This document shows positions 26,101 to 34,839 of a stretch of DNA of 64,000 nucleotides, piece by piece (the stretch's first letter is position 1; each line of letters opens with the position of its first letter). The stretch covers positions 62,001 to 126,000 of the forward strand of contig JBOGOC010000060.1 in NCBI GenBank assembly GCA_050747525.1, in the 5' to 3' direction. The position numbers and the translations under genes were made by a program. The notes under the pieces are model-generated. The model had not been told where the DNA came from. It searched no databases and saw only the letters and a list, made by a program, of their open reading frames with translations. The stretch comes from JBOGOC01 sp050747525. Lineage in GTDB: Bacteria > Acidobacteriota > Polarisedimenticolia > JACPZX01 > DASXTC01.

Positions 26101-28895
26101 GCTATGGTCGCGGTGAAGGAAGCCGGCTGGCCCGCGTTGCGCTGAACCGTCGAAGGAGAAAGGGTGACCGTCGGGTTCTGTGGAATGCAGACGGGCTCCA
26201 CTCCCACCTTCACGTTCACCGTGGCGCCGGAGTGCGAGGCCGAGTTGACGTTCATGAAGATGTCGTACACGCCGGGCTGGGCGTCATGGGGAACGCTCCC
26301 TCCGAACGGCTGCGGCCGGCTCTCGCCGGGAGGGATCGGGAGCGTGGGATGACAGGCGGGGATGCAATCGCTCACGGGGAAGAGCTCCCAGTCCTCGGGG
26401 CCCGAAACGAGCAGGGTGAAGGTGACGGGAGCGCACGTCGGAGAGTCGTTGTTCGCCACGGTCCCCGTGAAGACGGCGAAATCGAACGGCGCCGCGATCA
26501 TGGCCGTGGGCGAGGCGGTCACGGTGGGCTCCGCGTGGGTGCAGGGGCCCTTGACCGTCAGCTCGGCCGTGTCGGTGCCGATGTGGGGAACGGCGGGCGG
26601 CGTGAGCGGCCTCGATGTGCCGATGGCGTTCACGACGTGCGTGCTGTCGATCGGGGTCCCGGCCGGGATGAACTTCCTGAGCTGGACGAAGCCGGGAGGG
26701 CCGTTGCCGGCCAGGTTGAGGAACGAAGGATTGATGGTGCCGGACCACCCGGCGGGGAGGGTCGACGTGATGTCGAAACGGTGCACGCCGCAGCCCGCCG
26801 TGTCGGTGCTGCGCACCTCCACGGTGAAATTGGCCGGCTCGTTGATGGCGACGTTCTGAGCGGAGGGCTGCACGTTCACCAGGGGATCACCCAGGACGCA
26901 ATTCGAGATCACGTCCACGGTCTCGGTCCCCAGGCCGGTGACCGTCGTCCAGGCGGCCGCCACCGTCACCGTGTACGTCCCCGCTTCCGTGGCCCGGGGG
27001 ACCGACACGATGGCGGTGCTCGGCTCCGAAGCGCCGGGCGCGATGTCGAGCGTAGGTGGCTGGAAGGTCGCGGCCCAGCCGGGGGTCGCCGAGCTGAGCT
27101 GGTAGGACGCCGTGGGGCAGGAGGCCTCGTCCGGGTTGGTCACGGTGACCGTGAAGGTCACCGAAGTGCCGTTGTTCACCGTCTGGCCGGCCGGGGAGAG
27201 CTGCACGATCGGAGGACGGTGGCATGTGCGCTCGCCGAAGGTCGCGGTCACGTCCAGCGTCCCCGCGCCGTGGGCCGGGGTCAGCGACAGGCCGGTGTAG
27301 CGATCGAAGAACGTCGACCCCGTGGGGAGCGGCGCGTCATTGATGTCGAACGGGGTGTTTCTCGTGAAATCGATCATGTAGGTGAAGAAGTTCCCGAGGT
27401 CGTAATGGATCAGGGCGCCGTCGCAGTCCTGCGGCTCGTTGGAGCGGCAGTCGTAGTTGCTCTGGTTCGTGCGGGACTCGACCCACAGCCACTCGTTCTC
27501 GGTGCCGCGCTGCACCTTGAGCACCCGGGTCCCGGCGGTCGCCAGCTCGTACGGGGGCAGGGAATAGGTTCCGTCCGTGGTGACCGTGCGCACGTGGATC
27601 GCGGGATCGAGCCAGCCGAGCCGCAGCTTGTGGGGCGCGGCGTAATGACCGTAGAAGGGGCTCCCCATGGCGCTGAACGGATCGCCGTACTCGAGGATCT
27701 GCACGGGCTGGGTTCCGGGGAGTGAGAGGGGCTCGCTCCCGAAGTTGATCCAGTTGGCATGGTGCAGGCCCAGGTTGTGCCCTCCTTCGTGCGCCGACAC
27801 GAAGACGCCGTACCGGCGCGGGTCGGGCTGATTCGCGATGTGGGTGCCCCAGAGGAAGGCTCCGGAGGCGGTGAACTGTCCGTCCCCGGAGGTGTGCGTG
27901 CTGCAACCCAGGTCGGCCACGCCGCCGAAGGTGCAGGTCGATTGGGGAAACACGATGAAGATGCGGGTGTACTGACGGAAGTCGACGTCCGCGTCCGCCG
28001 CGGCGATGGCCGCGGGCCGTATCGCGTTGTACCCGTCACATGTGAAGTTCTGGCCCAGCTGATAAGGGCCGAAGACGTCCCCCGAGGCGGATGCGAGCCC
28101 GTAGGAGGTCTCCTGCCAGTAGCCGTTCAGGGAGGTGCCGCCGTCGTTGCCGAAGAAGAAGTTGCGCACGTTCTCGACGCTGAGATAGGGCGGGAGGGTA
28201 TGGTTCGGAAAGTTCACCAGGAGCACCACGGTGCGCTGGTCCCCCGTCACCGAGCAGCTCTGCGCCATGACGCCCGCCTGGACCTCGCTCGAAGATGCGG
28301 CGATCCGGTCGCCGGCGAGCACCCCTTCCACCTCGAGGAACATCCCGCACATCAGAGAGTCGGGCGGCGGCCCGGCGAAGTGCACCCTCACCTGCCGACC
28401 CCCCAGCTCCAGGGTGATCCGCGTCTCCGACGTCCCTTTGACGAAGTCATCGGCGACCTGGACATCCACGGGCCCCTGGAACCGGCCGACCGTCTCCAGG
28501 TCGTCCTTGGCCCCGGGGACGTTCGATCCCACGCGCGCCACCGCTTCGGCGTCCAGCGACGTGGCGAGCGCCGCGGCGGGGTCTTCCTCGATCAGCGACA
28601 CGAGCTCGACATGACGCTCTCTCAGCAGCTGTTCCGCTCGTCTCTCGATTTCAACGACGGCGCCGGGGGGGCCCGCCTCGATCACGTCCTGAAGGCGCAG
28701 AACCTCCTCCGTGAGCGCGCTCACCCGTTCGGCGCGGGTCTTCGCGGGAATCGCCGCGCCGGCCCCATCTCCCCCTGCGGAGGTCCGGGCTTCGTCCGTC
28801 TCGACCATCCGTGACCGGGCGGCCATGACGAGGCCGCTCACGCAGCAGAAAACAACCACCATCATCGTGAAGCGCGCTCGTGTGCGTCGGCTCAT
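23199..28895 (-). CDS. Giant secreted metallopeptidase with NEW3, RCC1, propeller and Fn3 domains
   Basis: The 1,898-residue exported protein starts at the ATG at 28895 behind GGAGGAGG and has a signal peptide (about 8-30). A peptidase domain (about 240-560) carries the zinc motif HEGGH at 369-373 in HEGGHNLGLHHAN, similar to M6/M11-type secreted peptidases. Four or five NEW3-like beta domains follow (about 565-1005), each with 'VTFTVTVTN' or 'GWAATF' strands. Next come about seven RCC1 repeats (1008-1352; 'VWAWGDNxxGQLGDGTT', 'HSLALKSDGT'), then a propeller-like repeat region (about 1465-1778; 'PRISYxxxG', 'WSVEVVDA') and a final Fn3 domain. It probably acts outside the cell. RCC1 repeats on a secreted bacterial protease are unusual. 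The gene is divergent from the CHAT gene, 113 bases away. Confidence 0.85.
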   Translation of the reverse strand: MSRRTRARFTMMVVVFCCVSGLVMAARSRMVETDEARTSAGGDGAGAAIPAKTRAERVSALTEEVLRLQDVIEAGPPGAVVEIERRAEQLLRERHVELVSLIEEDPAAALATSLDAEAVARVGSNVPGAKDDLETVGRFQGPVDVQVADDFVKGTSETRITLELGGRQVRVHFAGPPPDSLMCGMFLEVEGVLAGDRIAASSSEVQAGVMAQSCSVTGDQRTVVLLVNFPNHTLPPYLSVENVRNFFFGNDGGTSLNGYWQETSYGLASASGDVFGPYQLGQNFTCDGYNAIRPAAIAAADADVDFRQYTRIFIVFPQSTCTFGGVADLGCSTHTSGDGQFTASGAFLWGTHIANQPDPRRYGVFVSAHEGGHNLGLHHANWINFGSEPLSLPGTQPVQILEYGDPFSAMGSPFYGHYAAPHKLRLGWLDPAIHVRTVTTDGTYSLPPYELATAGTRVLKVQRGTENEWLWVESRTNQSNYDCRSNEPQDCDGALIHYDLGNFFTYMIDFTRNTPFDINDAPLPTGSTFFDRYTGLSLTPAHGAGTLDVTATFGERTCHRPPIVQLSPAGQTVNNGTSVTFTVTVTNPDEASCPTASYQLSSATPGWAATFQPPTLDIAPGASEPSTAIVSVPRATEAGTYTVTVAAAWTTVTGLGTETVDVISNCVLGDPLVNVQPSAQNVAINEPANFTVEVRSTDTAGCGVHRFDITSTLPAGWSGTINPSFLNLAGNGPPGFVQLRKFIPAGTPIDSTHVVNAIGTSRPLTPPAVPHIGTDTAELTVKGPCTHAEPTVTASPTAMIAAPFDFAVFTGTVANNDSPTCAPVTFTLLVSGPEDWELFPVSDCIPACHPTLPIPPGESRPQPFGGSVPHDAQPGVYDIFMNVNSASHSGATVNVKVGVEPVCIPQNPTVTLSPSTVQRNAGQPASFTATIANNDIGSTCGPVSFALSASVPAGWGSSLASPVTVAPGASAQVPFTATSPVTAASGPYDVSVTATSTFRSGSGSAVVNVTAPPTTLEAGYGHSLSSGANGVVWAWGINTTGQLGDGTLTNRNGPVRSGSLTGILEVGAGVFHSVALENDGTVWAWGDNAQGQLGDGTTTPRNVPGEVPGLSGIVALASGASHSLALKSDGTVWAWGDNDGGQLGDGGTTDRHAPFQVPGLSGVTALAAGFYHSVALKSDGTVWTWGRNAEGELGDGTHTDRPTPGPVPGLTGVTRVSCGAYFTMTVLADGTSKGWGHNFFGQLGDGTTVERTTPVSVTGLTGVSRIAAGSAFTLALRGDGSVWSFGQNVAGQLGDGTTTHRSTPQQIAGLSSIVEVAAGEDHSLARNAAGLIYGWGKNLYGQIGAGPWPQTTPIVVFDESQPVPLGLISPVGGESWQPGSARTVSWTGQGPISVSLSLDAGETYTTLVSSTSLQDVPITVPADATTVQGRLRIDRVGPPASFAQTGAYLKIQHDPWLVTTVDASPPVTGEFASIALDPWGRTGIAYVDRTNGDLKFALRTGATWSIETVDAVNSTGWYTSLAFGGDGSPRISYMDGTRTYLRYAFKTGSVWTREDVANTNCTLPTSLGFDTADRPFIAIQDCASTKVKVFAKSGGVWSQIRSLTGASPSLRMHGNLPRISYFLHTANPTQLRYLSASGTFGSFTWTDEAVPGSGGATTSSIAMDSQGNPRISFYEAGTRSLRMAKKIGGAWSVEVVDATGGDVGNWSSIALDSSSRPRISYLANGIVKLAEWTGTAWRLDAVDVSGPTPAATALAVDSGGNKRIAYFDTAGGDLRYAISQPDVTPPATPSLVLDAGRTTIVVAWTAPGDDGSTGTASTYDLRRSSSPIDESNFAQATIVPKGPPGPAGMMECADFQSMPSCTPHYFALRVLDDLGNPSGLATGQIVTLCSGFQEVLCF

Positions 28896-29008
28896 GATCC
28901 CCTCCTCCTGCTGGATCAGTCGGCCCCCGCGCAGAAATCTGACGCTGGATCGAGGTCTTTTCGGCGTAGACTGGCTCCACCACGTCTTCAGCGGCACGGG
29001 AGAGGAGA

Positions 29009-31477
29009 ATGGGTCGAGCGATCCGCTTGGGCAGCATCGGCATTCTCCTCGCGACGATCCTCGGGCCGCTCCCCGTGGCGTCCCCGCCGTGGCCCGCGCC
29101 ACCCGCAGCCGATCCCGTCCTCGACAGGCTCGTGCGCCAGGAGCGCTATGCCGAAGCGATGGAGCACGCCGTAGCCATCTTGCGCTTCCATGCGGAGCGA
29201 TCGGGCCTCATGGCCGAGGACACCCTTGCCGGCCTGGAGCGCGTGGGGAGGACCGCATGCGATGCGGGCGACCACGCGACCGCCGAGGCCCTGCTGCGGG
29301 CTGCGATCGCGGCGTGGCGCGAGGTGGCGGGCCCGGACGATCCGCGGTTGTCGACGTGCTGGCTGGCGCTTGCACGGGTGGCCCGACTGAAGAACCTGCG
29401 TGAAGCCGCCAGGCAGCACCATCTGGAGGCGCGCCGCCTTCTGCGCGGGGCCGGCCACGCATGGGAGGCCATTCTCGCCGATCTGGAGCAGGCCGAGGGA
29501 AACTGGATCCGCAAAGAGGACATGAACGAGGCGCTGCGCGTGTACCGGAGATCGCTCGTCCGGCACCGGCGAGCAGCTCCGGGGATCTCGTTCGAGACCG
29601 CGGACAAGCTCACATGGATCGGATGGATGCTGGGCAGGATGGGCCGGTTCGAGGAAGCCGAGCCCTATCTCCTTCAGGCGCGGGACGAGCTTCGGGCGCT
29701 TGGGCTTGCCGGGCACAGCCTCAACGGCGTGATCGCCAACGCCTTCGGCGAGCGCCTCGCGCTGGCCGGCCGCTGGGATGAGGCCGCTCCGTTCTTCCGG
29801 GAGGTGGCCGCGATCTTCGCCGCCTCCCGCGACAGGCACCCGCCGGGATTCTCACGCCGCGTCCGCCCGCTGGATGGCTTCGAGGGGCTCACCTTCGTCT
29901 CGCTGCGGCAGGGCCGCGGCGAGGAGGCGTGGACGACCCTGCAACGGACGCGGGGCGCGATCCATCTGGACTTCGCGCGCCTCGGCCTCTGGCACGAGCG
30001 CGACGAGCAGGGGCACCGGGCTGCGCAGAGCCTTGCACGGGAGCTGCTCGAGCTGCGTCCCCTGATGGCCTCGCGGCCCGCCTCCGGCCCTCCGCTCTGG
30101 TCCCGGACCACTTGGAGGGACGTGCTGCGCTACCTCGAAGTGCAGGGGCGCCTGCGATCCATGCAGATGCGGTACCTGGACGCGTTCCCGGTCCCCGAGG
30201 CCTCGCTGCCGCGCGTGCAGGCCATGCTCGGTCCGAAGAGCGCGCTGCTGGGCTTCCTGGAGCCGGAGCTGGGAAGCGACGCCGCGGACGACGTATCGGC
30301 GCCGCGCCGCGAGGGCTGGCTCTACGTGGTGCGCCGCACGGGCCCCATCGTCTGGGTGCCGCTCCCCAGGATGGACGGCGCCGACGCCATCAGGCTGCGC
30401 CAAGGCTGGAGCCGCACGAACCGCGCGGCTTTCTGGCCCCTGCACGTGGATCCGGACCCCGAAGTGACGGCCGACCACCGGGCGCTCGGCCGCCGGTATC
30501 TCGACGCGGCTCTGCCGCAACTGGAGGGGATCGAGCATCTGATCGTCGAGGGGCCCGTCTTCCCCTTCGACGTCATGATCGGACCGGATGGACGGCCGGT
30601 CGCGGACATGTTCGACATCACCTACGTGCCGTCGGCCCACGTGGCATCGATGCTGAACGAACGCCGGCGTGAGGCTCCCCGGCAGCCGCCGCGCTCGATC
30701 CTGGCCATCTCCGCGGCGGCGCCCGAGCACGGGATCGGCACGCCGGATCGCCTGGCGCTCGCCTCAGGAGAGGAGCGGGCTCTGCGGCGGGCCAGAAAGG
30801 CGTATGCGCGAAGCGAGACGCCGCTCGATCGGCTCCCGCCGCTTCCCTATGCGGCCCTGGAGGCGTCGCTGGTGGCGGGGAAGTTCCAGGACGCGCTCCT
30901 CCTTCAGGGTCCGCGGGACGTGGAAGGGAGACTGGGCGCCATCGCCCGGGCCGGGCGCCTCGGCCGGTTCGACGTCCTGCATTTCGCCGGCCACTCGCTG
31001 AGCGACGGCGCACCCGAGCTGGCCGGGCTCGCCGTGGCCCGGGAGGGCAACGCCGGATCGCGCGCCGACGACGGGATCCTCGACGTGGAGGAGATTCTTC
31101 TCACCTGGGATCTGGACGCTCAGCTCCTGACCCTCAGCGGCTGCGAGACGGCGCGTGTCTCCGGGGCGCAGCGCGGCGAGATCCTCGGATTCACTCCGGC
31201 GTTGTTCGCGGTGGGAGCGCGCAACGTCCTGTCCAGCCTCTGGCCGGTGGACGATCGCGCCACGGCTCATCTCATGGATCGCTTCTACGACAATGTCATG
31301 GGGCGATACACGGACGAGAGGCTGGGCTCGAGAGGCGGTCCGATGCCCCTGGCCAGGGCTCTGCGCGAGGCCAGGATGTACCTGCGCTCCATGCGTGACG
31401 AGGCCGGGCGGCGCCCCTTCGAGCACCCCGTTTACTGGGCGGGCTTCGTCCTGATCGGACTGCCCGACGGGAGCTGA
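29009..31477 (+). CDS. TPR-CHAT caspase-like protease, exported
   Basis: This is an 822-residue protein with a signal-peptide-like N-terminus (IGILLATILGPLPVASPPW). TPR-like helical repeats cover about 35-300 (AEALLRAAIAAWREVAGPDD; EEAEPYLLQARDELRAL) and a helical linker follows. The C-terminal CHAT domain (about 500-822) has the caspase-type dyad H662 in LHFAGHSLSDG and C712 in LTLSGCETARV, and the family block NVLSSLWPVDDRATAHLM. CHAT domains are C14-fold proteases. The ribosome site GAGAGGAG supports the start. It converges with an anti-sigma/sigma pair 22 bases away, a recurring neighbourhood for such proteins. An exported form would act in the periplasm or outside. Confidence 0.9.
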   Translation: MGRAIRLGSIGILLATILGPLPVASPPWPAPPAADPVLDRLVRQERYAEAMEHAVAILRFHAERSGLMAEDTLAGLERVGRTACDAGDHATAEALLRAAIAAWREVAGPDDPRLSTCWLALARVARLKNLREAARQHHLEARRLLRGAGHAWEAILADLEQAEGNWIRKEDMNEALRVYRRSLVRHRRAAPGISFETADKLTWIGWMLGRMGRFEEAEPYLLQARDELRALGLAGHSLNGVIANAFGERLALAGRWDEAAPFFREVAAIFAASRDRHPPGFSRRVRPLDGFEGLTFVSLRQGRGEEAWTTLQRTRGAIHLDFARLGLWHERDEQGHRAAQSLARELLELRPLMASRPASGPPLWSRTTWRDVLRYLEVQGRLRSMQMRYLDAFPVPEASLPRVQAMLGPKSALLGFLEPELGSDAADDVSAPRREGWLYVVRRTGPIVWVPLPRMDGADAIRLRQGWSRTNRAAFWPLHVDPDPEVTADHRALGRRYLDAALPQLEGIEHLIVEGPVFPFDVMIGPDGRPVADMFDITYVPSAHVASMLNERRREAPRQPPRSILAISAAAPEHGIGTPDRLALASGEERALRRARKAYARSETPLDRLPPLPYAALEASLVAGKFQDALLLQGPRDVEGRLGAIARAGRLGRFDVLHFAGHSLSDGAPELAGLAVAREGNAGSRADDGILDVEEILLTWDLDAQLLTLSGCETARVSGAQRGEILGFTPALFAVGARNVLSSLWPVDDRATAHLMDRFYDNVMGRYTDERLGSRGGPMPLARALREARMYLRSMRDEAGRRPFEHPVYWAGFVLIGLPDGS

Positions 31478-31499
31478 GGGCCGCGGCCGCCTTGCTAAG

Positions 31500-32255
31500 T
31501 CAGGGGGCGGCGGCCAGCTGCCCGGCCGCTCTGTCCGAGAGCTCGCCGGGGCGCGAGGCGAGGTCGGCCAGGATCGCGCGCGCGGCCGCGTCGTCTCCCG
31601 ACTGGCGCAGCGCGGTCGCCAGGATCCATCGCGCGCGATCGCGCGCCGGCAGCGGCAAGGTCTCGACCTTCAGCTCCGCGAGGAGGGCCCGCGCCTGATC
31701 GGGCCGACGCTCCCACACCAGTGCGCTGGCCAGGATCAGCTTGAGCGGCTCGTGCTCGTTCAGGGCCGCGCTCCCCTGGAGCAGCTCGACCACCCGGCTC
31801 GTCTCGTGCCGCCGGTAGGCGTCGATGGCTTCCCTGACCGCGCGATTGGCTGCATCGGCGGATCCGGATCGCGCGACGATGCGCTCCTGCTCCACGGGGA
31901 GCCAGTAGTCGAGGCGGCGCTCGTTCCGCGGCCAGAACACCATCGCGGCCACGACCAGGATGCCGGCGGCGGCCGCGCCTGCCCAGGCGACGAGCCGGCT
32001 GCGCGCCGCGGGTGGCGGGTGGTGGCTCGCCCTCGCGGCCCGCCCGGTTGACGGCCGTTGGAGCGTGATGCCGGCCGGCCCGGCCAGACCCCGCAGCAGC
32101 TCCGATTCGCGGCAGAGCTCCTGGAATCGCTTCTCGCACGCGGGGCAGGCGAGCACATGGTCCAGCGCGCGCCGCTGCTCGCCCGGCTCTGGAAGCTCGA
32201 GGACCAGATCGATGAGGCGATCGTCGGAGACATGTGTCTCGGCCGCGCTTCTCAT
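31500..32255 (-). CDS. Anti-sigma-like membrane protein (zf-HC2 + TM + TPR)
   Basis: In this 251-residue protein the N-terminal 80 residues carry a zf-HC2-type motif (DHVLACPACEKRF, H-x3-C-x2-C), which binds sigma factors in anti-sigma proteins. One membrane helix follows (LVAWAGAAAAGILVVAAMVF, about 105-125). The periplasmic part (about 140-250) has helical repeats resembling TPRs (AVREAIDAYRRHETSRVVEL; DQARALLAELKV). The ATG overlaps the stop of the sigma gene as ATGA, so the pair is co-translated. The periplasmic helices may sense a protein partner, possibly the CHAT protein that converges on this gene. Confidence 0.82.
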   Translation of the reverse strand: MRSAAETHVSDDRLIDLVLELPEPGEQRRALDHVLACPACEKRFQELCRESELLRGLAGPAGITLQRPSTGRAARASHHPPPAARSRLVAWAGAAAAGILVVAAMVFWPRNERRLDYWLPVEQERIVARSGSADAANRAVREAIDAYRRHETSRVVELLQGSAALNEHEPLKLILASALVWERRPDQARALLAELKVETLPLPARDRARWILATALRQSGDDAAARAILADLASRPGELSDRAAGQLAAAP

Positions 32256-33001
32256 CCCGCCTCCTGCCGCTGGAGCGCGCTGCCGGTCCGCTCCCCTGCG
32301 AGCAGCTCCCAGAGAAGGGTGAAGGTGCCGGCAGGGATGACCCCCGGGTCGAAGCCTTTCCTTGCCATGCAGGCCCTCATGAGCTGTCGGCAGCGTCTGA
32401 GCATCGCGTCCACGCCCGCCGAAGTGCTGGAGACCTCGGGGTGGCGGGCGATGTCGGCTGAGGGCAGATCGTAGAAGACGCGCAGGAACCACGCGTGGCG
32501 CGCTCTCTGTGAAAGACACCGCGCGCAGTCCAGGATGGCCCGGGCATGCTCGGCCGGGCCCAGGTCGGGAGACTCGAGACCGGAGGGCTCGGGAGGATCC
32601 GAGCGAAAGCGGATCTCGCGCTCGAGAGCGCGGAGCCTGTCGATCACGCCGTGCCGCGCCACGCCGGCGAGGAAGGCGCACAGCTCGGCGGCCGTGGATG
32701 CGCCCGGGTCCCACTGGTGCGACGCCAGGCGACGGAGCAGCTCGAGACCCTTGTCCGCGGCGATGTCGCGGATGTCTTCGGGATCCAGCGCCCCGAACCG
32801 CCGCGCGGCCGACCGCGCGTATCGCTGGAGGGTGAGGTTGATGAGCATCCAGAGGTCGCCGAGGCGCCGCTCACCCTCCGCGCCATCCGGCGCGGCGCGC
32901 CATGAGGCGGCGAGCTCCACGATCCGCTCCGGCCACAGAATCTTCTCCGGCTGCGGGCCGGCCTCGCCCGAGATCCGGGGTAAAGTGCGCTGCTGGTGCA
33001 T
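32252..33001 (-). CDS. ECF-like RNA polymerase sigma factor
   Basis: The 249-residue protein has a sigma-2-like region (about 50-120: LQRYARSAARRFGALDPEDI, then DKGLELLRRLASHQW and VARHGVIDRLRALERE). A sigma-4-like helical region (about 150-215) has LSQRARHAWFLRVFYDLPSADIA split over two stretches. Region 4 is divergent: the usual 'ETL..R' recognition helix is weak (AGVDAMLRRCRQLM). ECF sigmas of this kind pair with a membrane anti-sigma factor, which the next gene supplies. A possible target is the divergent CHAT/protease intergenic region, but no matching promoter was recognised. Confidence 0.8.
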   Translation of the reverse strand: MHQQRTLPRISGEAGPQPEKILWPERIVELAASWRAAPDGAEGERRLGDLWMLINLTLQRYARSAARRFGALDPEDIRDIAADKGLELLRRLASHQWDPGASTAAELCAFLAGVARHGVIDRLRALEREIRFRSDPPEPSGLESPDLGPAEHARAILDCARCLSQRARHAWFLRVFYDLPSADIARHPEVSSTSAGVDAMLRRCRQLMRACMARKGFDPGVIPAGTFTLLWELLAGERTGSALQRQEAG

Positions 33002-33091
33002 GATTCGCCCAGAGTGCGCCTGTGGGCGGCTCTTTGTCCAGCAGAAATTATCGGGAGCTCAAGGCCTGGGAGTCTTCCCACGCGCTTCCTC

Positions 33092-33221
33092 TCGCTTAGC
33101 ACCGAGAGAGCGGCCCTTCGGGAGAGTTGAATCCGCCGAGCTCTTCGTCCCACGCGCCTACGCCCAGGCCGCTGTCGCGACCAGGGCTCGGCTAGCCCCC
33201 GCTCGTGGGGCGGAAGGAACT
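33092..33221. repeat. Dispersed ~130-bp repeat, copy 1
   Basis: This unit starts CGCTTAGCACCGAGAGAG and ends CTCGTGGGGCGGAAGGAACT (to 33221), exactly at the stop of the cytochrome peroxidase gene. A diverged copy lies at 37551-37685, with a shared internal CCGCTsTCGCGAyCAGGsCTC. The end section forms a hairpin on the minus strand. The remaining space 33002-33091 shows nothing else. Confidence 0.6.
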
Positions 33222-34702
33222 CACTCGCACCCCTCGAATGTCTGCAAGGGCATCCCGCTGGGCGCTGACGAGGGCAGGTGCTGGCAGAACTCTACGACTC
33301 GCTCGTCGAACAGCCCGTCCCGCACGAAGGTGACCAGGTCGCGGAATTCCGCCGGCGATAGATGGATCGGCTTGCGCAGCAACGGGTCGATCCCCGCCAG
33401 CAGGATGCCCCGGAACGGGCCAGCGAAGAGATCGGCCGGAAGCGCGGTGACTGCGGGGTTGTATCGGCGCAGGGATCTTTCCACGCTGAGGTGATGCTCG
33501 ATGGCCTGCTCCAGAGTGCCGAAGGCCCCATTGTGGAAGAAGCCGGGCGCGACCTTGAGATTGCGCAGGGGCGCCGTCCGGAACATGTAGCGCAGGGCGA
33601 AATCCCCCTCGGTCTGCTGAAATCCGAAGTCCTCGTTCTCACCCGGGCCGTCGAAGATGACGTTGCCGGTTCCGGCGCCGAAGACCGGCGCCACCTGCGG
33701 GCCTCCGATGCGGTGCGGCTGGAAGTCGCTGAACATCTCGTTGGATGGACCGGCCACCGCATGGCAAGTGACGCATCTCGCCTTGCCGAAGAAAAGCAGT
33801 GCTCCGCGCTTCTGGGCCCTTGTCATCGCCCTATGGTCGCCGCGCGCGAACCTGTCCAGTGGCGCGTCCGCGGCGGTGAGGCTGGCCTGGAATTCAGCGA
33901 TGGCCAGCCGGCGCATGTGTACGGTGATCGCGCCGGCCGCCAGCGGCAGGCCGCCATTGAACACCTTGCCGAACTTCTCAAGATAAGCCGGGATCGCGTT
34001 CAGCCGTGCGTCCACCGCGTCCTGGATCGGAAGGTTGTGAAAGCCGGACGCGTCGGGGTCCGGAAGCGTCTGGCCGTGCCCGTCGTCGAACTCGAAGTGC
34101 CTTGGGCCGAACGGTCCGGGGTTCTCCGTTATGCCCGTGAATCCGGCCATTTCCACTAGCTCCGTGGAAGGTAGGGACCCCTGCGCCGCCAGCAGGGTCG
34201 GCACGCCGGTCACGATGCCTTCGGGCGGCGGGAACTTGAATCCCAGGGAAGCGTCGAAGGGATCGCCGGAGAGAGCAACGAAGCGCGGTGTCCACATGAG
34301 AGCGGGATAGAAGATAGTGTTGGCCACCATCGGGGATCGGCGCTGATTGCGGGGCCCGCGGCGGTTTGGCCCAACGACGTCGTTGTTATCCACACCGATG
34401 GCCATGCGCTGTGAGTCCCCGAACCCGAACGCCGGCGAGTGACATCCCGCGCAGGAGTTGTCGTCATGTAGGCCGAGGACCTTGTCGAAGAAGAGCAGGC
34501 GGCCAAGATCGGCCAGATCGGGATCGAGGGGTCTGCCCAGCCGGGCTTCGAGAGTCGATTCGATCCGGCCCGTGAATTGCGAGCGGGTCAGCGCGCGAGC
34601 CAGTCGGACGTCGACGCCGTCCTCCTGGAAGACACTGGGAGCAGTCTGAGCGGCCGCCGGCAGGAGCGCCATCAGACACGACAACCAGATGAGACGGGAC
34701 AT
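33221..34702 (-). CDS. Di-haem cytochrome c peroxidase / MauG-like protein
   Basis: The 493-residue periplasmic protein has a signal peptide (MSRLIWLSCLMALLPAAAQT). There are two CXXCH haem sites: CAGCH in HDDNSCAGCHSPAFGFGD (about 83-87) and CVTCH in KARCVTCHAVAGPS (about 310-314). Typical family stretches are DLGRLLFFDKVLG before the first haem and RTAPLRNLKVAPGFFHNGA near the end. The enzyme would reduce hydrogen peroxide or oxidise a protein residue. It is longer than classical bacterial peroxidases (about 330) because of an insert between the haems. I start at the ATG at 34702 with AGAGGT upstream; the upstream extension lacks support. Confidence 0.88.
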   Translation of the reverse strand: MSRLIWLSCLMALLPAAAQTAPSVFQEDGVDVRLARALTRSQFTGRIESTLEARLGRPLDPDLADLGRLLFFDKVLGLHDDNSCAGCHSPAFGFGDSQRMAIGVDNNDVVGPNRRGPRNQRRSPMVANTIFYPALMWTPRFVALSGDPFDASLGFKFPPPEGIVTGVPTLLAAQGSLPSTELVEMAGFTGITENPGPFGPRHFEFDDGHGQTLPDPDASGFHNLPIQDAVDARLNAIPAYLEKFGKVFNGGLPLAAGAITVHMRRLAIAEFQASLTAADAPLDRFARGDHRAMTRAQKRGALLFFGKARCVTCHAVAGPSNEMFSDFQPHRIGGPQVAPVFGAGTGNVIFDGPGENEDFGFQQTEGDFALRYMFRTAPLRNLKVAPGFFHNGAFGTLEQAIEHHLSVERSLRRYNPAVTALPADLFAGPFRGILLAGIDPLLRKPIHLSPAEFRDLVTFVRDGLFDERVVEFCQHLPSSAPSGMPLQTFEGCE

Positions 34703-34776
34703 GCCGCACCTCTTTCTGAGAAACTTCTGAGCGGAGCCAGGTACCAGCCATCGGGGACCGGCAGACTTCTGACTTC

Positions 34777-34826
34777 GCGGCGCTTCCCGGACCCAAATGG
34801 TTGCGCCAATCATCGGGAAGCGCCGC
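34777..34826 (-). terminator. 13-bp perfect inverted repeat after the Cys-rich gene
   Basis: The arms GCGGCGCTTCCCG (34777-34789) and CGGGAAGCGCCGC (34814-34826) pair perfectly around a 24-base loop. The repeat lies 13 bases after the stop of the minus-strand gene at 34840 and before the peroxidase gene. A terminator is the simplest reading. A protein-binding site is also possible. Confidence 0.6.
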
Positions 34827-34839
34827 AAAACACTCCTAT

